NCBI RefSeq assembly: GCF_029203285.1
Contig: NZ_CP115669.1
Span: 682,001 to 746,000 of the forward strand
Length of the DNA stretch: 64,000 bases
Direction: 5' to 3'
Source: Pseudomonas sp. PSE14
GTDB lineage: Bacteria; Pseudomonadota; Gammaproteobacteria; Pseudomonadales; Pseudomonadaceae
A program made the position numbers and the translations under genes. The notes beneath the pieces are model-generated. The model saw only the letters and a program-made list of their open reading frames with translations. It was not told the origin of the DNA and made no database searches. Positions 33,492-41,655 of the stretch are shown here, piece by piece; position 1 is the first letter of the stretch, and each line of letters begins with the position of its first letter.

Positions 33492-34431
33492 ACGTCTTTC
33501 CCCTTCCGCGCAGCCGATCCTCATCACCGGCGGTGCGGGGTTCATCGGTTCCCACCTGGCGGACGCGCTGCTGGCGCGGGGCTTTGCCGTGCGCGTGCTG
33601 GACGACCTGTCCACCGGCAAGCGTGAGAACCTGGATGCGCGCGTCGAACTGGTGGTCGGCAACGTCGCCGACGAGGCGCAGCTTCGTCGCGCGGTGAGCG
33701 GATGCCAGGCCGTGGCGCATCTGGCGGCCGTTGCCTCGGTGCAAGCATCGGTGGACGATCCGGTGGCGACCCACCGCAGCAATTTCATCGGCACCCTGAA
33801 CCTCTGCGAGGCCATGCGCCTGGAAGGCATCCAGCGCGTGCTGTTCGCCTCCAGCGCCGCGGTCTACGGGCAGAACGGCGAAGGCGCCGCCATCGACGAG
33901 GACACCGCCAAGGCGCCGCTGACGCCCTACGCCTCGGACAAGCTGGCCAGCGAGTACTATCTGGACTTCTATCGCCGCCAGCATGGCCTGGAGCCGGCGA
34001 TCTTCCGCTTCTTCAACGTCTACGGGCCGCGCCAGGACCCGTCGTCGCCCTATTCGGGGGTGATCAGCATCTTTGCCCAGCGCGCCGAGCAGGGCCTGCC
34101 GATCACCGTGTTCGGCGATGGCGAGCAGACTCGTGATTTCATCTACGTGGGCGACCTGGTCAAGCTGCTGGTGCAGGCGCTGCTGGCCGATGATGTGGCC
34201 GAGTCGGCGATCAACGTCGGGCTGGATCAATCCACCAGCCTGAACCAGCTGCTGGCCGAGATCGGCAAGCTCACCGGCGGCCTGCCGCAGGTCACCTACG
34301 CAGCTCCGCGTGCCGGCGATATCCGCCATTCCCGTGCGAACAACCGCCGTCTGCGTGAACGCTTCCAGTTGGACGAGCCCACGCCGCTGGCGGAAGGTCT
34401 CGCCCAACTGATTACCACCAGGGTTTGTTGA
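33484..34431 (+). CDS. NAD-dependent sugar-nucleotide epimerase/dehydratase
   Basis: A 315-residue extended short-chain dehydrogenase. NAD binding is at ILITGGAGFIGSHLADALLARG. The catalytic S/T and Y-x-x-x-K are in FASSAAVYGQNGEG and TPYASDKLASEYYLDFY. The substrate-side blocks are FRFFNVYGPRQDPSSPYSGVISIF and TRDFIYVGDLVKLL. This resembles UDP-glucose 4-epimerases. It is translationally overlapped with the preceding reductase. Its last 20 bases overlap the convergent SirB2 gene. No glycosyltransferases are nearby, so the product's use is open. Confidence 0.92.
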   Translation: MSERLSPSAQPILITGGAGFIGSHLADALLARGFAVRVLDDLSTGKRENLDARVELVVGNVADEAQLRRAVSGCQAVAHLAAVASVQASVDDPVATHRSNFIGTLNLCEAMRLEGIQRVLFASSAAVYGQNGEGAAIDEDTAKAPLTPYASDKLASEYYLDFYRRQHGLEPAIFRFFNVYGPRQDPSSPYSGVISIFAQRAEQGLPITVFGDGEQTRDFIYVGDLVKLLVQALLADDVAESAINVGLDQSTSLNQLLAEIGKLTGGLPQVTYAAPRAGDIRHSRANNRRLRERFQLDEPTPLAEGLAQLITTRVC

Positions 34432-34768
34432 TCGCCAGCACGAAGATGCCGGCCAGCGAGCCCAGCGCCAGAACACTGAGCGCCGCCTTGCGCGGTCTCG
34501 ATGCGCTGCGCAGGGCGAATGCCGCCAGCACGATGTAGAACACCAGCAGGCCGATCTTGGCCTGCAGCCACACCGGCAATGGCCAGGGCATCGCCAGATG
34601 CACCAGGCCCAAGGCGCTGAGCAGCAGCAGGGTATCGATCAGGTGCGGCAGGCCGCGCTGCCAGCCCGAGGGGCGCTTGCCCCACCAGCTCAGCCCCAGG
34701 CGCAGGACGAAGAGCAGGCTACTGATGATCGCAAGGCTGACGTGCAGTGCTTTGAGTTCGAGGTACAT
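34412..34768 (-). CDS. SirB2-family membrane protein
   Basis: A 118-residue protein with four membrane segments: LHVSLAIISSLLFVLRLGLSWW, LIDTLLLLSALGLVHLAM, LQAKIGLLVFYIVLAAFAL and ALSVLALGSLAGIFVLAI. YLELKALHVSLAIIS at the start and the final INKPW are SirB2 hallmarks. The function is not established. It is convergent with the epimerase gene. Confidence 0.9.
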   Translation of the reverse strand: MYLELKALHVSLAIISSLLFVLRLGLSWWGKRPSGWQRGLPHLIDTLLLLSALGLVHLAMPWPLPVWLQAKIGLLVFYIVLAAFALRSASRPRKAALSVLALGSLAGIFVLAINKPWW

Positions 34769-34786
34769 GGCAATTCCCTGAAGACG

Positions 34787-34812
34787 AAAAAGGCGCCCTT
34801 GGGCGCCTTTTT
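34787..34812. terminator. Terminator between oprG-like and sirB2 genes
   Basis: AAAAAGGCGCCC (34787-34798), TT loop, GGGCGCCTTTTT (34801-34812): a perfect 12-bp stem with a T tract on both strands. It lies 14 bases past the stop codon of the minus-strand ompW-family gene and upstream of sirB2 on the same strand. Confidence 0.9.
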
Positions 34813-34825
34813 CATGTTTGCTCCG

Positions 34826-35545
34826 TCAGAAACGGTAGCCGAAACCGACCATGTAAACCCAGGGGTCGACGTCAACATCGACCTTGGTTTTCTTCACACC
34901 CAGAGCGGACGGGCCGTCGACGCTGGCCTTGGTGTCGATGTCCATGTACCAGACCGCGGCGTTGACGAAGGCGTGCTCGTTGAGCATGTAGTCCATGCCC
35001 AGTTCGGCGGCCAGGCCCCAGGAGTCCTGCAGCTTCAGGTTGCTGAAGCCCTGGTCCTTGCGGTTGCTGGCCAGGTCTTCGTCGAAGAAGGTGGTGTAGT
35101 TCACGCCCAGGCCGCCGTAGGGCTGGAAGGCGGAGTTGGTGCCGCCCATGGGGTAGTACTGCAGCAGCACGGTCGGCGGCAGCTGCTTGATGTCGGCCAG
35201 CTTGCCGTCCAGGCCGGAGAGGCCGGTAGCCTTGTTCAGGCCCTTGACGTCGACCTGGTGCTTGAACGGAGTGGCGGCGACCAGCTCGACGCCGATCTTG
35301 TCGGTGAGCAGGTAGGCGAAGGTCAGGCCCAGCTGGGTGTCGCTGTCGACGGTGGCCTTGGTGCCGCTGACCTTGGCGCCGTCGAGCTTGATGTCGGAAC
35401 TGCTGTCGTCCGGGGCTACGGTGGCGATACCGCCGCGAACGAGGAAGTCGCCCGCCTTGTGGCCGCGGATGGTGTCAGCCTGGGCCACGACGGGGGCCGC
35501 GACGGCGAGTGCAAGAAGCGAGGTGGTGAGCCAGGACTTACGCAT
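34826..35545 (-). CDS. oprG: OmpW-family outer-membrane protein, OprG-like
   Basis: A 239-residue eight-stranded barrel. The signal peptide is MRKSWLTTSLLALAVAAPVVAQA. OmpW features follow: HKAGDFLVRGGIATVAPDDSSS, GLTFAYLLTDKIGVELVAATPFKHQV, LPPTVLLQYYPMGG, FQPYGGLGVNYTTFF, and the final WVYMVGFGYRF. The position next to the epimerase pair and zinc operon is that of P. aeruginosa oprG. The ATG at 35545 has GGAG 6 bases upstream, so the ATG at 35557 is rejected. An Anr-like box upstream agrees with the known low-oxygen induction of oprG. Confidence 0.92.
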   Translation of the reverse strand: MRKSWLTTSLLALAVAAPVVAQADTIRGHKAGDFLVRGGIATVAPDDSSSDIKLDGAKVSGTKATVDSDTQLGLTFAYLLTDKIGVELVAATPFKHQVDVKGLNKATGLSGLDGKLADIKQLPPTVLLQYYPMGGTNSAFQPYGGLGVNYTTFFDEDLASNRKDQGFSNLKLQDSWGLAAELGMDYMLNEHAFVNAAVWYMDIDTKASVDGPSALGVKKTKVDVDVDPWVYMVGFGYRF

Positions 35546-35614
35546 GATGAGCTCCATATCTCTTTGGTATAAGTGTTGGTGCTCAGGATAGTAGAGAGTG
35601 CTAAAAACGCATTT

Positions 35615-35628
35615 TTGATTTGGCTCAA
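35615..35628 (-). promoter_or_regulatory. Anr/FNR-like box upstream of oprG
   Basis: TTGATTTGGCTCAA matches TTGAT-N4-ATCAA at 9 of 10 defined positions. It lies 70 bases before the oprG-like start codon, a reasonable activator position near -40. Confidence 0.7.
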
Positions 35629-35678
35629 TAAAGCCCCCAAGCTTCGTAGTATCGCGGGGTGCGGTGAAATGTCGCGCT

Positions 35679-36197
35679 TTACTCGCCGGTGTATTCGTAG
35701 GGTTCGATGCTGCTGGCCTGCATCTGGTAGCCCGCCTCGGCCAGGTCGCTTTCCACGGCCTTCACGCTGAGCTTGCCGATGACCCAGAAGGGCTGGTACA
35801 GCTCGTCGACTTTTACGCCCTTGCCGCCTCGAACATAGACGATCTGGTTGGACGGAGGCGGCGGCACGTGGATACAGGCGCCGTAGTAAGGCACCAGCAG
35901 GAAGTCGCGCACGCTCTGGCCGTCCTCTTCCACTTCCAGCGGCACGATGTAGCCCGGCATCTTCACCTCCTGGCCGTCGAGGGCCTGTACCACCGGGGCG
36001 TTGGGCGTCTGCTGCTTCACCGCCGGGCCGCTCTCCGAATTGAGTACATCGGAGAGCTTGGACAGGTCGTGCAGCGGCACGGGCGGCGGGGGCGGCGGCG
36101 CGCCCTCGGGGATCAGCTCGGGCCAGGTCAGCTCGCGCGGCGCCGCCCACACGGCGGCGCTGGTCAGCATCAGCAGCAGGAACAACAGGCGGCGCAT
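35679..36197 (-). CDS. DUF3299 periplasmic protein of the zinc-linked operon
   Basis: A 172-residue exported protein with signal peptide MRRLLFLLLMLTSAAVWA. A proline run follows (EGAPPPPPPVPLHDLSKL), then the DUF3299 block GQEVKMPGYIVPLEVEEDGQSVRDFLLVPYYGACIHVPPPPSNQIVYV, where Cys and His (GACIHVPPP) are conserved and may bind metal. It is the last gene of zrgA - ATPase - permease - DUF3299, the arrangement of PA4063-PA4066. The role is inferred as zinc homeostasis. Confidence 0.88.
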   Translation of the reverse strand: MRRLLFLLLMLTSAAVWAAPRELTWPELIPEGAPPPPPPVPLHDLSKLSDVLNSESGPAVKQQTPNAPVVQALDGQEVKMPGYIVPLEVEEDGQSVRDFLLVPYYGACIHVPPPPSNQIVYVRGGKGVKVDELYQPFWVIGKLSVKAVESDLAEAGYQMQASSIEPYEYTGE

Positions 36198-36206
36198 GGG
36201 GCTTCC

Positions 36207-37472
36207 TCAGAGGCGGATCGAGAGGCCATCGGCCAGCGACTGCCGATAGGCGCGCCACGCCGGCACACAGCCGATCAGCAGCGCGGCCAGGAGTATGCCG
36301 CCCAGCAGGGTCCATTCATAGGCGCTGGGCAGCGCCAGTGGCAGGAAAATGCCGTAGTTCGCCTGTACATATGCCTGGCTGCCGGCGATGCCGGCGTAGA
36401 GCAGCCCGACGCCCAGTGCCACGCCCGCCAGCGCCAGGGCGAAGGCTTCGGCCACCAGCAGGCTGAAGATGTGCCAGGGCCGCGCGCCCACCGAGCGCAA
36501 AATGGCCATTTCGCGGCGGCGCTCGTTGAGGCTGGTGAGGATCGCCGTGAGCATGCCGATCAGGCCGGTCAGCACCACGAACAGCGAGACCACGAACAGC
36601 GCCTTCTCCGCCGTACCCATCAGGCCCCAGAGCTCCTGCAGCGCCACGCCCGGGAGGATCGCCATCAGCGGCTCGCCGTCGTATTCGTTGATCTGCCGCT
36701 GCAAGGTGAAGGTGGCGACCTTGCTCTTCAGGCCGAGCAGGAAGGCAGTGATCGCCTTGGGCTGCAGGTCCATGCTGCGTGCCTGGTCTTCACTGATGCG
36801 CGCCGCGCCGCGTGCGGGGACGCCGTTCTTCCAGTCGACGTGCAGCGCCTCCATGCCCTGCAGCGAGATGTGCAGGGTGCGGTCCACCGGCGTGCCGGTG
36901 CGTTTGAGGATACCGACCACGGTGAACGGCTTGTCGTCGTGCTGCACCAGGGCGATGGTGCTGACGCCGTGGGCCAGCACGATCTTGTCGCCCAGCTTGT
37001 AGTGCAGCGCCTCAGCGACTTCCGCACCCAGCACCACGTCGAACAGGTCCTGGCCGAAGGGCCGGCCCTGGGCCAGTTCCAGCGTCTGCCCGCGGCCGAA
37101 GCGGTAATGCTCGAAATAGCCGGTGTCGGTACCCATCACCCGGTAGCCGCGGTGGGAGTCGCCCAGGGAAATCGGGATCGCCCACTTCACCAGCGGGCTG
37201 TGGGTGACCGTCTCGTAGCTTTCCCAGCGGATGTTGTTGGTGGCGTTGCCGATGCGGAACACCGAGTACAGCAGCAGGTTCACCGAGCCGGAGCGTGCGC
37301 CGACGATCAGGTCGGTGCCGGAAATGGTGCTGGCGAAGCTGGCCTTGGCCTCGGTGCGCACGCGCTCCACCGCCAGCAGCAGGCAGGCGGAGAGGGCGAT
37401 GGCGAAGATGGTCAGCAGCGCGGTGAAGCGGCGGTTGGAAAGGCTGGCGAGCGCCAGGCGCAACAGGTACAT
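36207..37472 (-). CDS. ABC transporter permease, FtsX/MacB type
   Basis: A 421-residue membrane subunit. One N-terminal segment is at residues about 15-37 (FTALLTIFAIALSACLLLAV). A large periplasmic domain follows, with GTDLIVGARSGSVNLLLYSVF and MGTDTGYFEHYRFGRGQTLELAQGRPF. Three C-terminal segments are at KALFVVSLFVVLTGLIGMLTAIL, LLVAEAFALALAGVALGVGL and LLGGILLAALLIGCVPAW. The ERRREMAILRSVGARPWHIF coupling helix is typical of FtsX. It ends 3 bases downstream-adjacent to the ATPase gene. Such systems usually move lipoproteins or act mechanically rather than import ions. Confidence 0.92.
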   Translation of the reverse strand: MYLLRLALASLSNRRFTALLTIFAIALSACLLLAVERVRTEAKASFASTISGTDLIVGARSGSVNLLLYSVFRIGNATNNIRWESYETVTHSPLVKWAIPISLGDSHRGYRVMGTDTGYFEHYRFGRGQTLELAQGRPFGQDLFDVVLGAEVAEALHYKLGDKIVLAHGVSTIALVQHDDKPFTVVGILKRTGTPVDRTLHISLQGMEALHVDWKNGVPARGAARISEDQARSMDLQPKAITAFLLGLKSKVATFTLQRQINEYDGEPLMAILPGVALQELWGLMGTAEKALFVVSLFVVLTGLIGMLTAILTSLNERRREMAILRSVGARPWHIFSLLVAEAFALALAGVALGVGLLYAGIAGSQAYVQANYGIFLPLALPSAYEWTLLGGILLAALLIGCVPAWRAYRQSLADGLSIRL

Positions 37473-37474
37473 GC

Positions 37475-38182
37475 TCAGATTCCCGGAGCGCGGGCGGCGC
37501 GGTTGAGGTCGGCGAGGGAGACGCTGCGGTCGAACAGCGGCGCCAGGCTCTGGTCATGGCTGACGAACAGCAGGCTGGCGCCGGCCTCGCGGCATTCGGC
37601 GAACAGCAACTGGAGGAAGGCTTCGCGGGCGTCCGCATCCAGCGCGGAGGTCGGCTCGTCGGCGATCACCAGCTCCGGCTGGCCGATCAGTGCGCGCGCT
37701 GCGGCAACGCGTTGCTGCTGGCCGATGGAGAGGCTATCGGCGCGGCGCTCGATCAACGCCGCGTCGCCCAGGCCCAGGTGCTTGAGCAGCGTTTGCGCCG
37801 CCTTGGCCACGCTGCCGTGGCGCAAGGTGGCACGTTCGGCCCGACTGCGTGAGAAGTGGCAGGGCAGCTCGACGTTCTCCCGCACCGAGAGGAACGGCAG
37901 CAGGTTGAACTGCTGGAAGATGTAGCCGGTGTGGTCGACGCGAAAATGATCCCGGCGCGCCGACTTCATCTGCGCAATGTCCTCGCCCAGCAGCTTCACG
38001 CTGCCGCGTTGGGGGCGCTGCACGCCGCCGAGCAGGCCGAGCAGGGTGGTCTTGCCGCTGCCTGACGGGCCCTTGAGGAACAGGGTTTCGCCAGGGGCCA
38101 ACTGGAAGGCGGGGATATCCAGCAGCTCCACCTGGCCGGGCCAGGCGAAGCCGAGGTTGTCGAGTTCGAGCAATGCGGTCAT
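37475..38182 (-). CDS. ABC transporter ATP-binding protein
   Basis: A 235-residue ATPase of the LolD/MacB class. Walker A is LKGPSGSGKTTLLGLLGG, Q-loop YIFQQFNLLPFLSVREN, signature LSIGQQQRVAAARAL, Walker B ELVIADEPTSALD, and H-loop LLFVSHDQSL. It pairs with the FtsX-type permease just downstream and sits behind zrgA in a presumed zinc-regulated operon. Confidence 0.95.
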   Translation of the reverse strand: MTALLELDNLGFAWPGQVELLDIPAFQLAPGETLFLKGPSGSGKTTLLGLLGGVQRPQRGSVKLLGEDIAQMKSARRDHFRVDHTGYIFQQFNLLPFLSVRENVELPCHFSRSRAERATLRHGSVAKAAQTLLKHLGLGDAALIERRADSLSIGQQQRVAAARALIGQPELVIADEPTSALDADAREAFLQLLFAECREAGASLLFVSHDQSLAPLFDRSVSLADLNRAARAPGI

Positions 38183-38191
38183 TTCGGCGAT

Positions 38192-38746
38192 TCAGAAGTT
38201 CAGGGTCGGGTTGGCAGCGGTCAATTCTGCACCTTGCTGGCCGCTCGGGCCGATCAGTTGTACCTGAATTTTCTGGGTCGTCGGGAAGCGCTTGAACAGC
38301 GGGGCGAAGTCGAGGGTGGCGAGCTCCTGCGGCTGGGCGCAGGTCAGTTGGTAGTGGGCGTGGATATCGGCGTGCTGATGGCCTTCGTGCTCGTCGTGGT
38401 CGTGATCATCGGCCTCCGGTGCATCGCCGAACAGCGGGCTCGACAGCTCCACCGACTGCACGCTGCATTGAGCCGAAGCGGGGAGCTTGACCAGTTGCAG
38501 CGGTTGCTTGAGCTGGGCTTGTGTCGTAGCGACGGTGGCCTTGTCGGCGGCGCTGGTGGCGGCGTGCTCGAATCCGACGAGGTTCATTGCCGGGCTGTCC
38601 AGTTCCAGCTCCAGGGTCTTGCCGTCGAGCGCGGCGTTGAGCTGGGCGACGCCATGCTCGTGCTTGCCGAGGCTGCCGTGTTCATGTTCGTCGTGGGCTT
38701 GTGCGGCAAAAGGCAGCAGGGCGACAGCGAGGAGCAGGGGGCGCAT
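38192..38746 (-). CDS. zrgA: ZrgA-like DUF2796 zinc-binding periplasmic protein
   Basis: A 184-residue exported protein with signal peptide MRPLLLAVALLPFAAQA. Two His-rich zones (HDEHEHGSLGKHEHG at residues 18-32 and DDHDHDEHEGHQHADIHAH near 112-130) are likely zinc sites. The DUF2796 core includes VAQLNAALDGKTLELELDSPAMNLVGFEHAA. It is the first gene of the operon and has a Zur-like palindrome 27 bases upstream. The homologue in Vibrio and P. aeruginosa PA4063 is linked to zinc uptake. Confidence 0.9.
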   Translation of the reverse strand: MRPLLLAVALLPFAAQAHDEHEHGSLGKHEHGVAQLNAALDGKTLELELDSPAMNLVGFEHAATSAADKATVATTQAQLKQPLQLVKLPASAQCSVQSVELSSPLFGDAPEADDHDHDEHEGHQHADIHAHYQLTCAQPQELATLDFAPLFKRFPTTQKIQVQLIGPSGQQGAELTAANPTLNF

Positions 38747-38772
38747 GGGAGAACTCCACAGATGAATGATTT

Positions 38773-38787
38773 TGTTACGTTATAACA
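38773..38787 (-). promoter_or_regulatory. Zur-like box upstream of zrgA
   Basis: TGTTACGTTATAACA has perfect inverted ends (TGTTA...TAACA) and closely resembles the Zur core GTTATANTATAAC. It lies 27-41 bases before the zrgA ATG in an AT-rich patch, as expected for a zinc-repressed promoter. Confidence 0.7.
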
Positions 38788-38874
38788 GATGAATTATTAA
38801 CGCCAGCTTAGCGTGGGTTTGGCGTGGCGCCGATGCCGTGGGAGCATGCGCGAAAGGCCGCGAGGAGAAGGGCG

Positions 38875-39219
38875 ATGCTGAGAATCAAAGGCACCATCGG
38901 CGATTGGCCGGTGGACCTGACCGTGGAGATGGACGATGCCGATTGGGCGCGTCTGGCGCAGAACCTGCCGACAGCGGCCGTTGCGCCCGCCGCACCGGCA
39001 ACGGTGTCGAGCGGTCCGGCTGATCAGCTGTGGCTGGCCGCGCAGGACCTGCTGCGTCGCAGTGGCAGCAGCGAAGGTCCGCAGTTGATGAATGAGCTGG
39101 AAGCGCTGGCCGGCAGCGCGGGGGCGGCGAAGGGTTTGCTGGTGCGCCTGCGGCACAGCCCGAAGGTGAAGATCGAGGTGCGCGAGGGCGTGCAGGTCTT
39201 CAACTGGGCGGAGGAGTAG
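38875..39219 (+). CDS. Conserved hypothetical protein (114 aa), PA4062 position
   Basis: A 114-residue soluble protein with no recognised domain. It starts MLRIKGTIGDWPVDLTVEMDDADWARLAQNL and has an Ala/Pro linker. A helical C-terminal part (QLWLAAQDLLRRSG... ELEALAGSAGAAKGLLVRLRHSPKVKIEV) ends FNWAEE. The ATG at 38875 has GAGGAG upstream; an ATG at 38824 is less likely. It is divergent from zrgA and could share its zinc control, but no direct evidence supports that. Confidence 0.75.
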   Translation: MLRIKGTIGDWPVDLTVEMDDADWARLAQNLPTAAVAPAAPATVSSGPADQLWLAAQDLLRRSGSSEGPQLMNELEALAGSAGAAKGLLVRLRHSPKVKIEVREGVQVFNWAEE

Positions 39220-39228
39220 AAGCTTTTC

Positions 39229-39294
39229 GTAGGAGCGAGCTTGCTCGCGAACAGCCCCGCTGCGGGTTTGGTTCGCGAGCAAGCTCGCTCCTAC
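39229..39294. repeat. REP doublet 6
   Basis: GTAGGAGCGAGCTTGCTCGC faces GCGAGCAAGCTCGCTCCTAC, 66 bases overall. It lies between the convergent hypothetical gene and cnoX, in the usual intergenic niche. Confidence 0.9.
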
Positions 39295-39332
39295 AAGGTC
39301 GATTTCCCGCCGCGAACGCGGCGGCGGATCGA

Positions 39333-40202
39333 TCAATACAACACGTTCGCCAGTTTGCGGCGGTAGGCGATCACCAGCGGGTGGTCATTGCCCAGCAGGT
39401 CGAACACCTGGACCAGCGTCTTGCGCGGCAGGTCTTCGCCGTAGCTGCGGTTGCGCACGAACAGCTTGAGCAGGGCGTCCATGGCCGCCTCGTACTGCTG
39501 GCGGGCCAGTTGCTGGATGGCCAACTGGTAGGTGGCCTCGTCGTCGTTGGCGTCGGCGGCCAGGCGGGTCTTCAGCGCGGCGGCGTCGGGGAGGTCGGCG
39601 GCCTGGCGCAGGAAGGTCAGCTGCGCCTTGGCAGCGGCCAGTGCCTGCTTGTGGTCGTCGCTCTTCACCGCGTTGAGCACGGTTTCGGCTTCACCCAGCT
39701 CGCCGCGCTCGGCGAGGCAGCGGGCGTACAGGATCAGTGCGGCGGCGTTGGTGTTGTCTTCGCCCAGCAGAGCCTTGAGCTGGGCTTCGGACTCGGCGAA
39801 ACGGCCTTCGTTGAAGGCGGTCTGTGCGGCCTCCAGCGGATCGGCGGCGGCCGGCGCCGGGGGCTGCACGTGCTGTTCGAGCATCTGGCGGATTGCTGAT
39901 TCCGGCTGCGCGCCGGCGAAGCCGTCCACCGGCTGGCCGTCCTTGAACAGCACCACGGTGGGCAGGCTGCGGATGCCGAAGCGCATCACGATGTCCTGCT
40001 CGACGTCGCAGTTGACCTTGGCCAGCAGCAGCTCGCCCTGGTAGGACTCGGTGATCTGCGCCAGCAGCGGCATCAGCGCCTTGCACGGCGCGCACCAGTC
40101 GGCCCAGAAGTCCACCAGGACCGGCTTGACGAAGGAGTTCTCGATGACGACCTGATCGAAGTTGGCGATGCTGGCGTCGAAGATGTAGGGCGTATCGCTC
40201 AT
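39333..40202 (-). CDS. cnoX: Thioredoxin-TPR chaperone CnoX (YbbN)
   Basis: A 289-residue protein. The N-terminal thioredoxin domain (residues 1-110) has the active site VDFWADWCAPCKALMPLL; both cysteines are present, unlike E. coli CnoX, which has SQHC. IRSLPTVVLFKDGQPVDGF holds the cis-Pro. The TPR-like C-terminal half (about 120-289) includes AQTAFNEGRFAESEAQLKALL and QLAIQQLARQQYEAAMDALLKLFVRNRSYGEDLPRKTLVQVFDLLG. Its role is to protect substrates under oxidative or chlorine stress. Confidence 0.93.
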   Translation of the reverse strand: MSDTPYIFDASIANFDQVVIENSFVKPVLVDFWADWCAPCKALMPLLAQITESYQGELLLAKVNCDVEQDIVMRFGIRSLPTVVLFKDGQPVDGFAGAQPESAIRQMLEQHVQPPAPAAADPLEAAQTAFNEGRFAESEAQLKALLGEDNTNAAALILYARCLAERGELGEAETVLNAVKSDDHKQALAAAKAQLTFLRQAADLPDAAALKTRLAADANDDEATYQLAIQQLARQQYEAAMDALLKLFVRNRSYGEDLPRKTLVQVFDLLGNDHPLVIAYRRKLANVLY

Positions 40203-40311
40203 GGGGGATCTCGGGCGAGTGGGGCGATGAAGAGGTTGCCACTATAAGTGGGGGCGGTGGGGAACGGAAACAAGCTCCCGGTTAGCGCCCGGCATGAATC
40301 AACGCACCAAC

Positions 40312-40392
40312 GTAGGATGGGTGGAGCCTAGGCGATACCCATGCTGTCGGAGCGCTAATTGATGGGTATCGATTCGCTCCACGCCATCCTAC
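40312..40392. repeat. 81-bp inverted repeat (GTAGGATGG family)
   Basis: GTAGGATGGGTGGAGC...CGATACCCAT pairs with ATGGGTATCG...GCTCCACGCCATCCTAC, each arm about 26-30 bases with a few mismatches. This is a second dispersed palindrome type, distinct from the REP doublets, placed between cnoX and the methyltransferase gene. Confidence 0.75.
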
Positions 40393-40407
40393 AGAAGCGT
40401 TCCCGGT

Positions 40408-41064
40408 TCAGCCGCGCCGCGCGTGATACAGGCTGACGTGCCTGAACTCCGCCGGTTCCGCCAGGTCCGGCCAGGTGCAGCCTTCGAGGATCCCCAGGCG
40501 CTGGTACAGCGGATGGCTGAAGTCGCGCACCCGAGAGTCGGCCACCAGGGCTTCGCGGCCACGGCTGAGGAATTCGTCCAGTAGCGGCAGGTTGGCGCGG
40601 TCGTAGAGCACATCGGCAACGATGATCAGGTCGAAGCGGTCGGCTTCCTTGAAGAAGTCGTCCGAATAGCTCAGCTCAACGCCGTTCAGCTCGGCATTGG
40701 CGCGGCAGGCTTGCAGCGCCAGCGGGTCGAGGTCGCAGGCCACCACTTCGGCGGCACCTGCCTTGGCGGCGGCGATGGCGGCGATGCCGGAGCCGGCGCC
40801 GAAGTCCAGCACGCGCTTGCCCCTCACCCATTCCGGCTGTTCCGCCAGCCAGTGCGCCAGCACCAAGCCGCTGGCCCAGCAGAAGCACCAGTAGGGCGGT
40901 TCTTCGAGGATGCGCCGGGTTTCGTCCGGGCTGAAGGCACGATCCATGTTCTGCGCGTCGATCAGCCAGAGGTCGATGTCGGTGCCGGGCAGACGCTCGG
41001 CCGCCAGGCGGGCGTCGCCCAGCAGGTCGCTCAGCGCTTGCTGTAGTGGCAGCGGCGCGGTCAC
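40408..41064 (-). CDS. Class I SAM-dependent methyltransferase (protein-lysine type)
   Basis: A 218-residue methyltransferase of the family 16 / ETFB-lysine methyltransferase type. Motif I is [32 protein letters not shown], and the following acidic loop and IIVADVLYD (post-I and motif II) are clear. [20 protein letters not shown] precedes motif I as in that family. It starts with GTG and overlaps the lipoprotein gene (GTGA). The target is not known. Confidence 0.87.
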   Translation of the reverse strand: MTAPLPLQQALSDLLGDARLAAERLPGTDIDLWLIDAQNMDRAFSPDETRRILEEPPYWCFCWASGLVLAHWLAEQPEWVRGKRVLDFGAGSGIAAIAAAKAGAAEVVACDLDPLALQACRANAELNGVELSYSDDFFKEADRFDLIIVADVLYDRANLPLLDEFLSRGREALVADSRVRDFSHPLYQRLGILEGCTWPDLAEPAEFRHVSLYHARRG

Positions 41065-41516
41065 GGCGCGCGCTCCAGGCGCAGCTCACCGAGGGCCTGG
41101 GTTTCCGGCTGGGTGATGCGCACCGGCGGCAGGCGCCAGGCGAGCTGGCCGGACTGCGAGACGCGGGCGTGCAGTTCGACACGGGCGCCGGTCGGGAAGG
41201 ATTGCGGGTTGAATACCAGGCGGAAGGGCAGGGCCTGGCCGGTGGCAATCAGCTTCTCGCTGGAGAGCAATTGTTGCGGGCGGTCGCGCTCATCGATCAC
41301 CAGCAGGGCCAGTTCCACTTCGCCTCCGGCGGGCAGGTAGCCCTGGCGGCTGCTGAGCAGGCCGGTCAGCGCGCGCATGTTGGCCGGCACCGGGGCTTCG
41401 GCCGCGGCGGCACGGGCGGGCGCGGATTGCGGGGCCTGCGACGGGGGCGCCGGCTTGTCGCTGGAACAGGCAGCGAGCAGGGCAATGAGGGACAGGCAGA
41501 GAAGACGGGCGGACAT
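41061..41516 (-). CDS. YbaY-like lipoprotein
   Basis: A 151-residue lipoprotein with signal sequence [19 protein letters not shown] (lipobox LLAAC). An Ala/Pro linker follows, then a beta-rich domain ([58 protein letters not shown]). This looks like the YbaY/YscW lipoprotein domain that binds hydrophobic protein segments. It is translationally coupled to the methyltransferase. Confidence 0.82.
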   Translation of the reverse strand: MSARLLCLSLIALLAACSSDKPAPPSQAPQSAPARAAAAEAPVPANMRALTGLLSSRQGYLPAGGEVELALLVIDERDRPQQLLSSEKLIATGQALPFRLVFNPQSFPTGARVELHARVSQSGQLAWRLPPVRITQPETQALGELRLERAP

Positions 41517-41655
41517 GGGCGGACTCCATCGCGGCGCATTTCCAGGCGGGCGCCTGTATAGCCTAAAGCGTCCGGCTTGTCTCGGGGAGGCCAGGGTTTC
41601 ATTGGCAGAGCGATGCGCTACCATGAGCCTTTCCCTCATTCGTACAAGACTCGCC

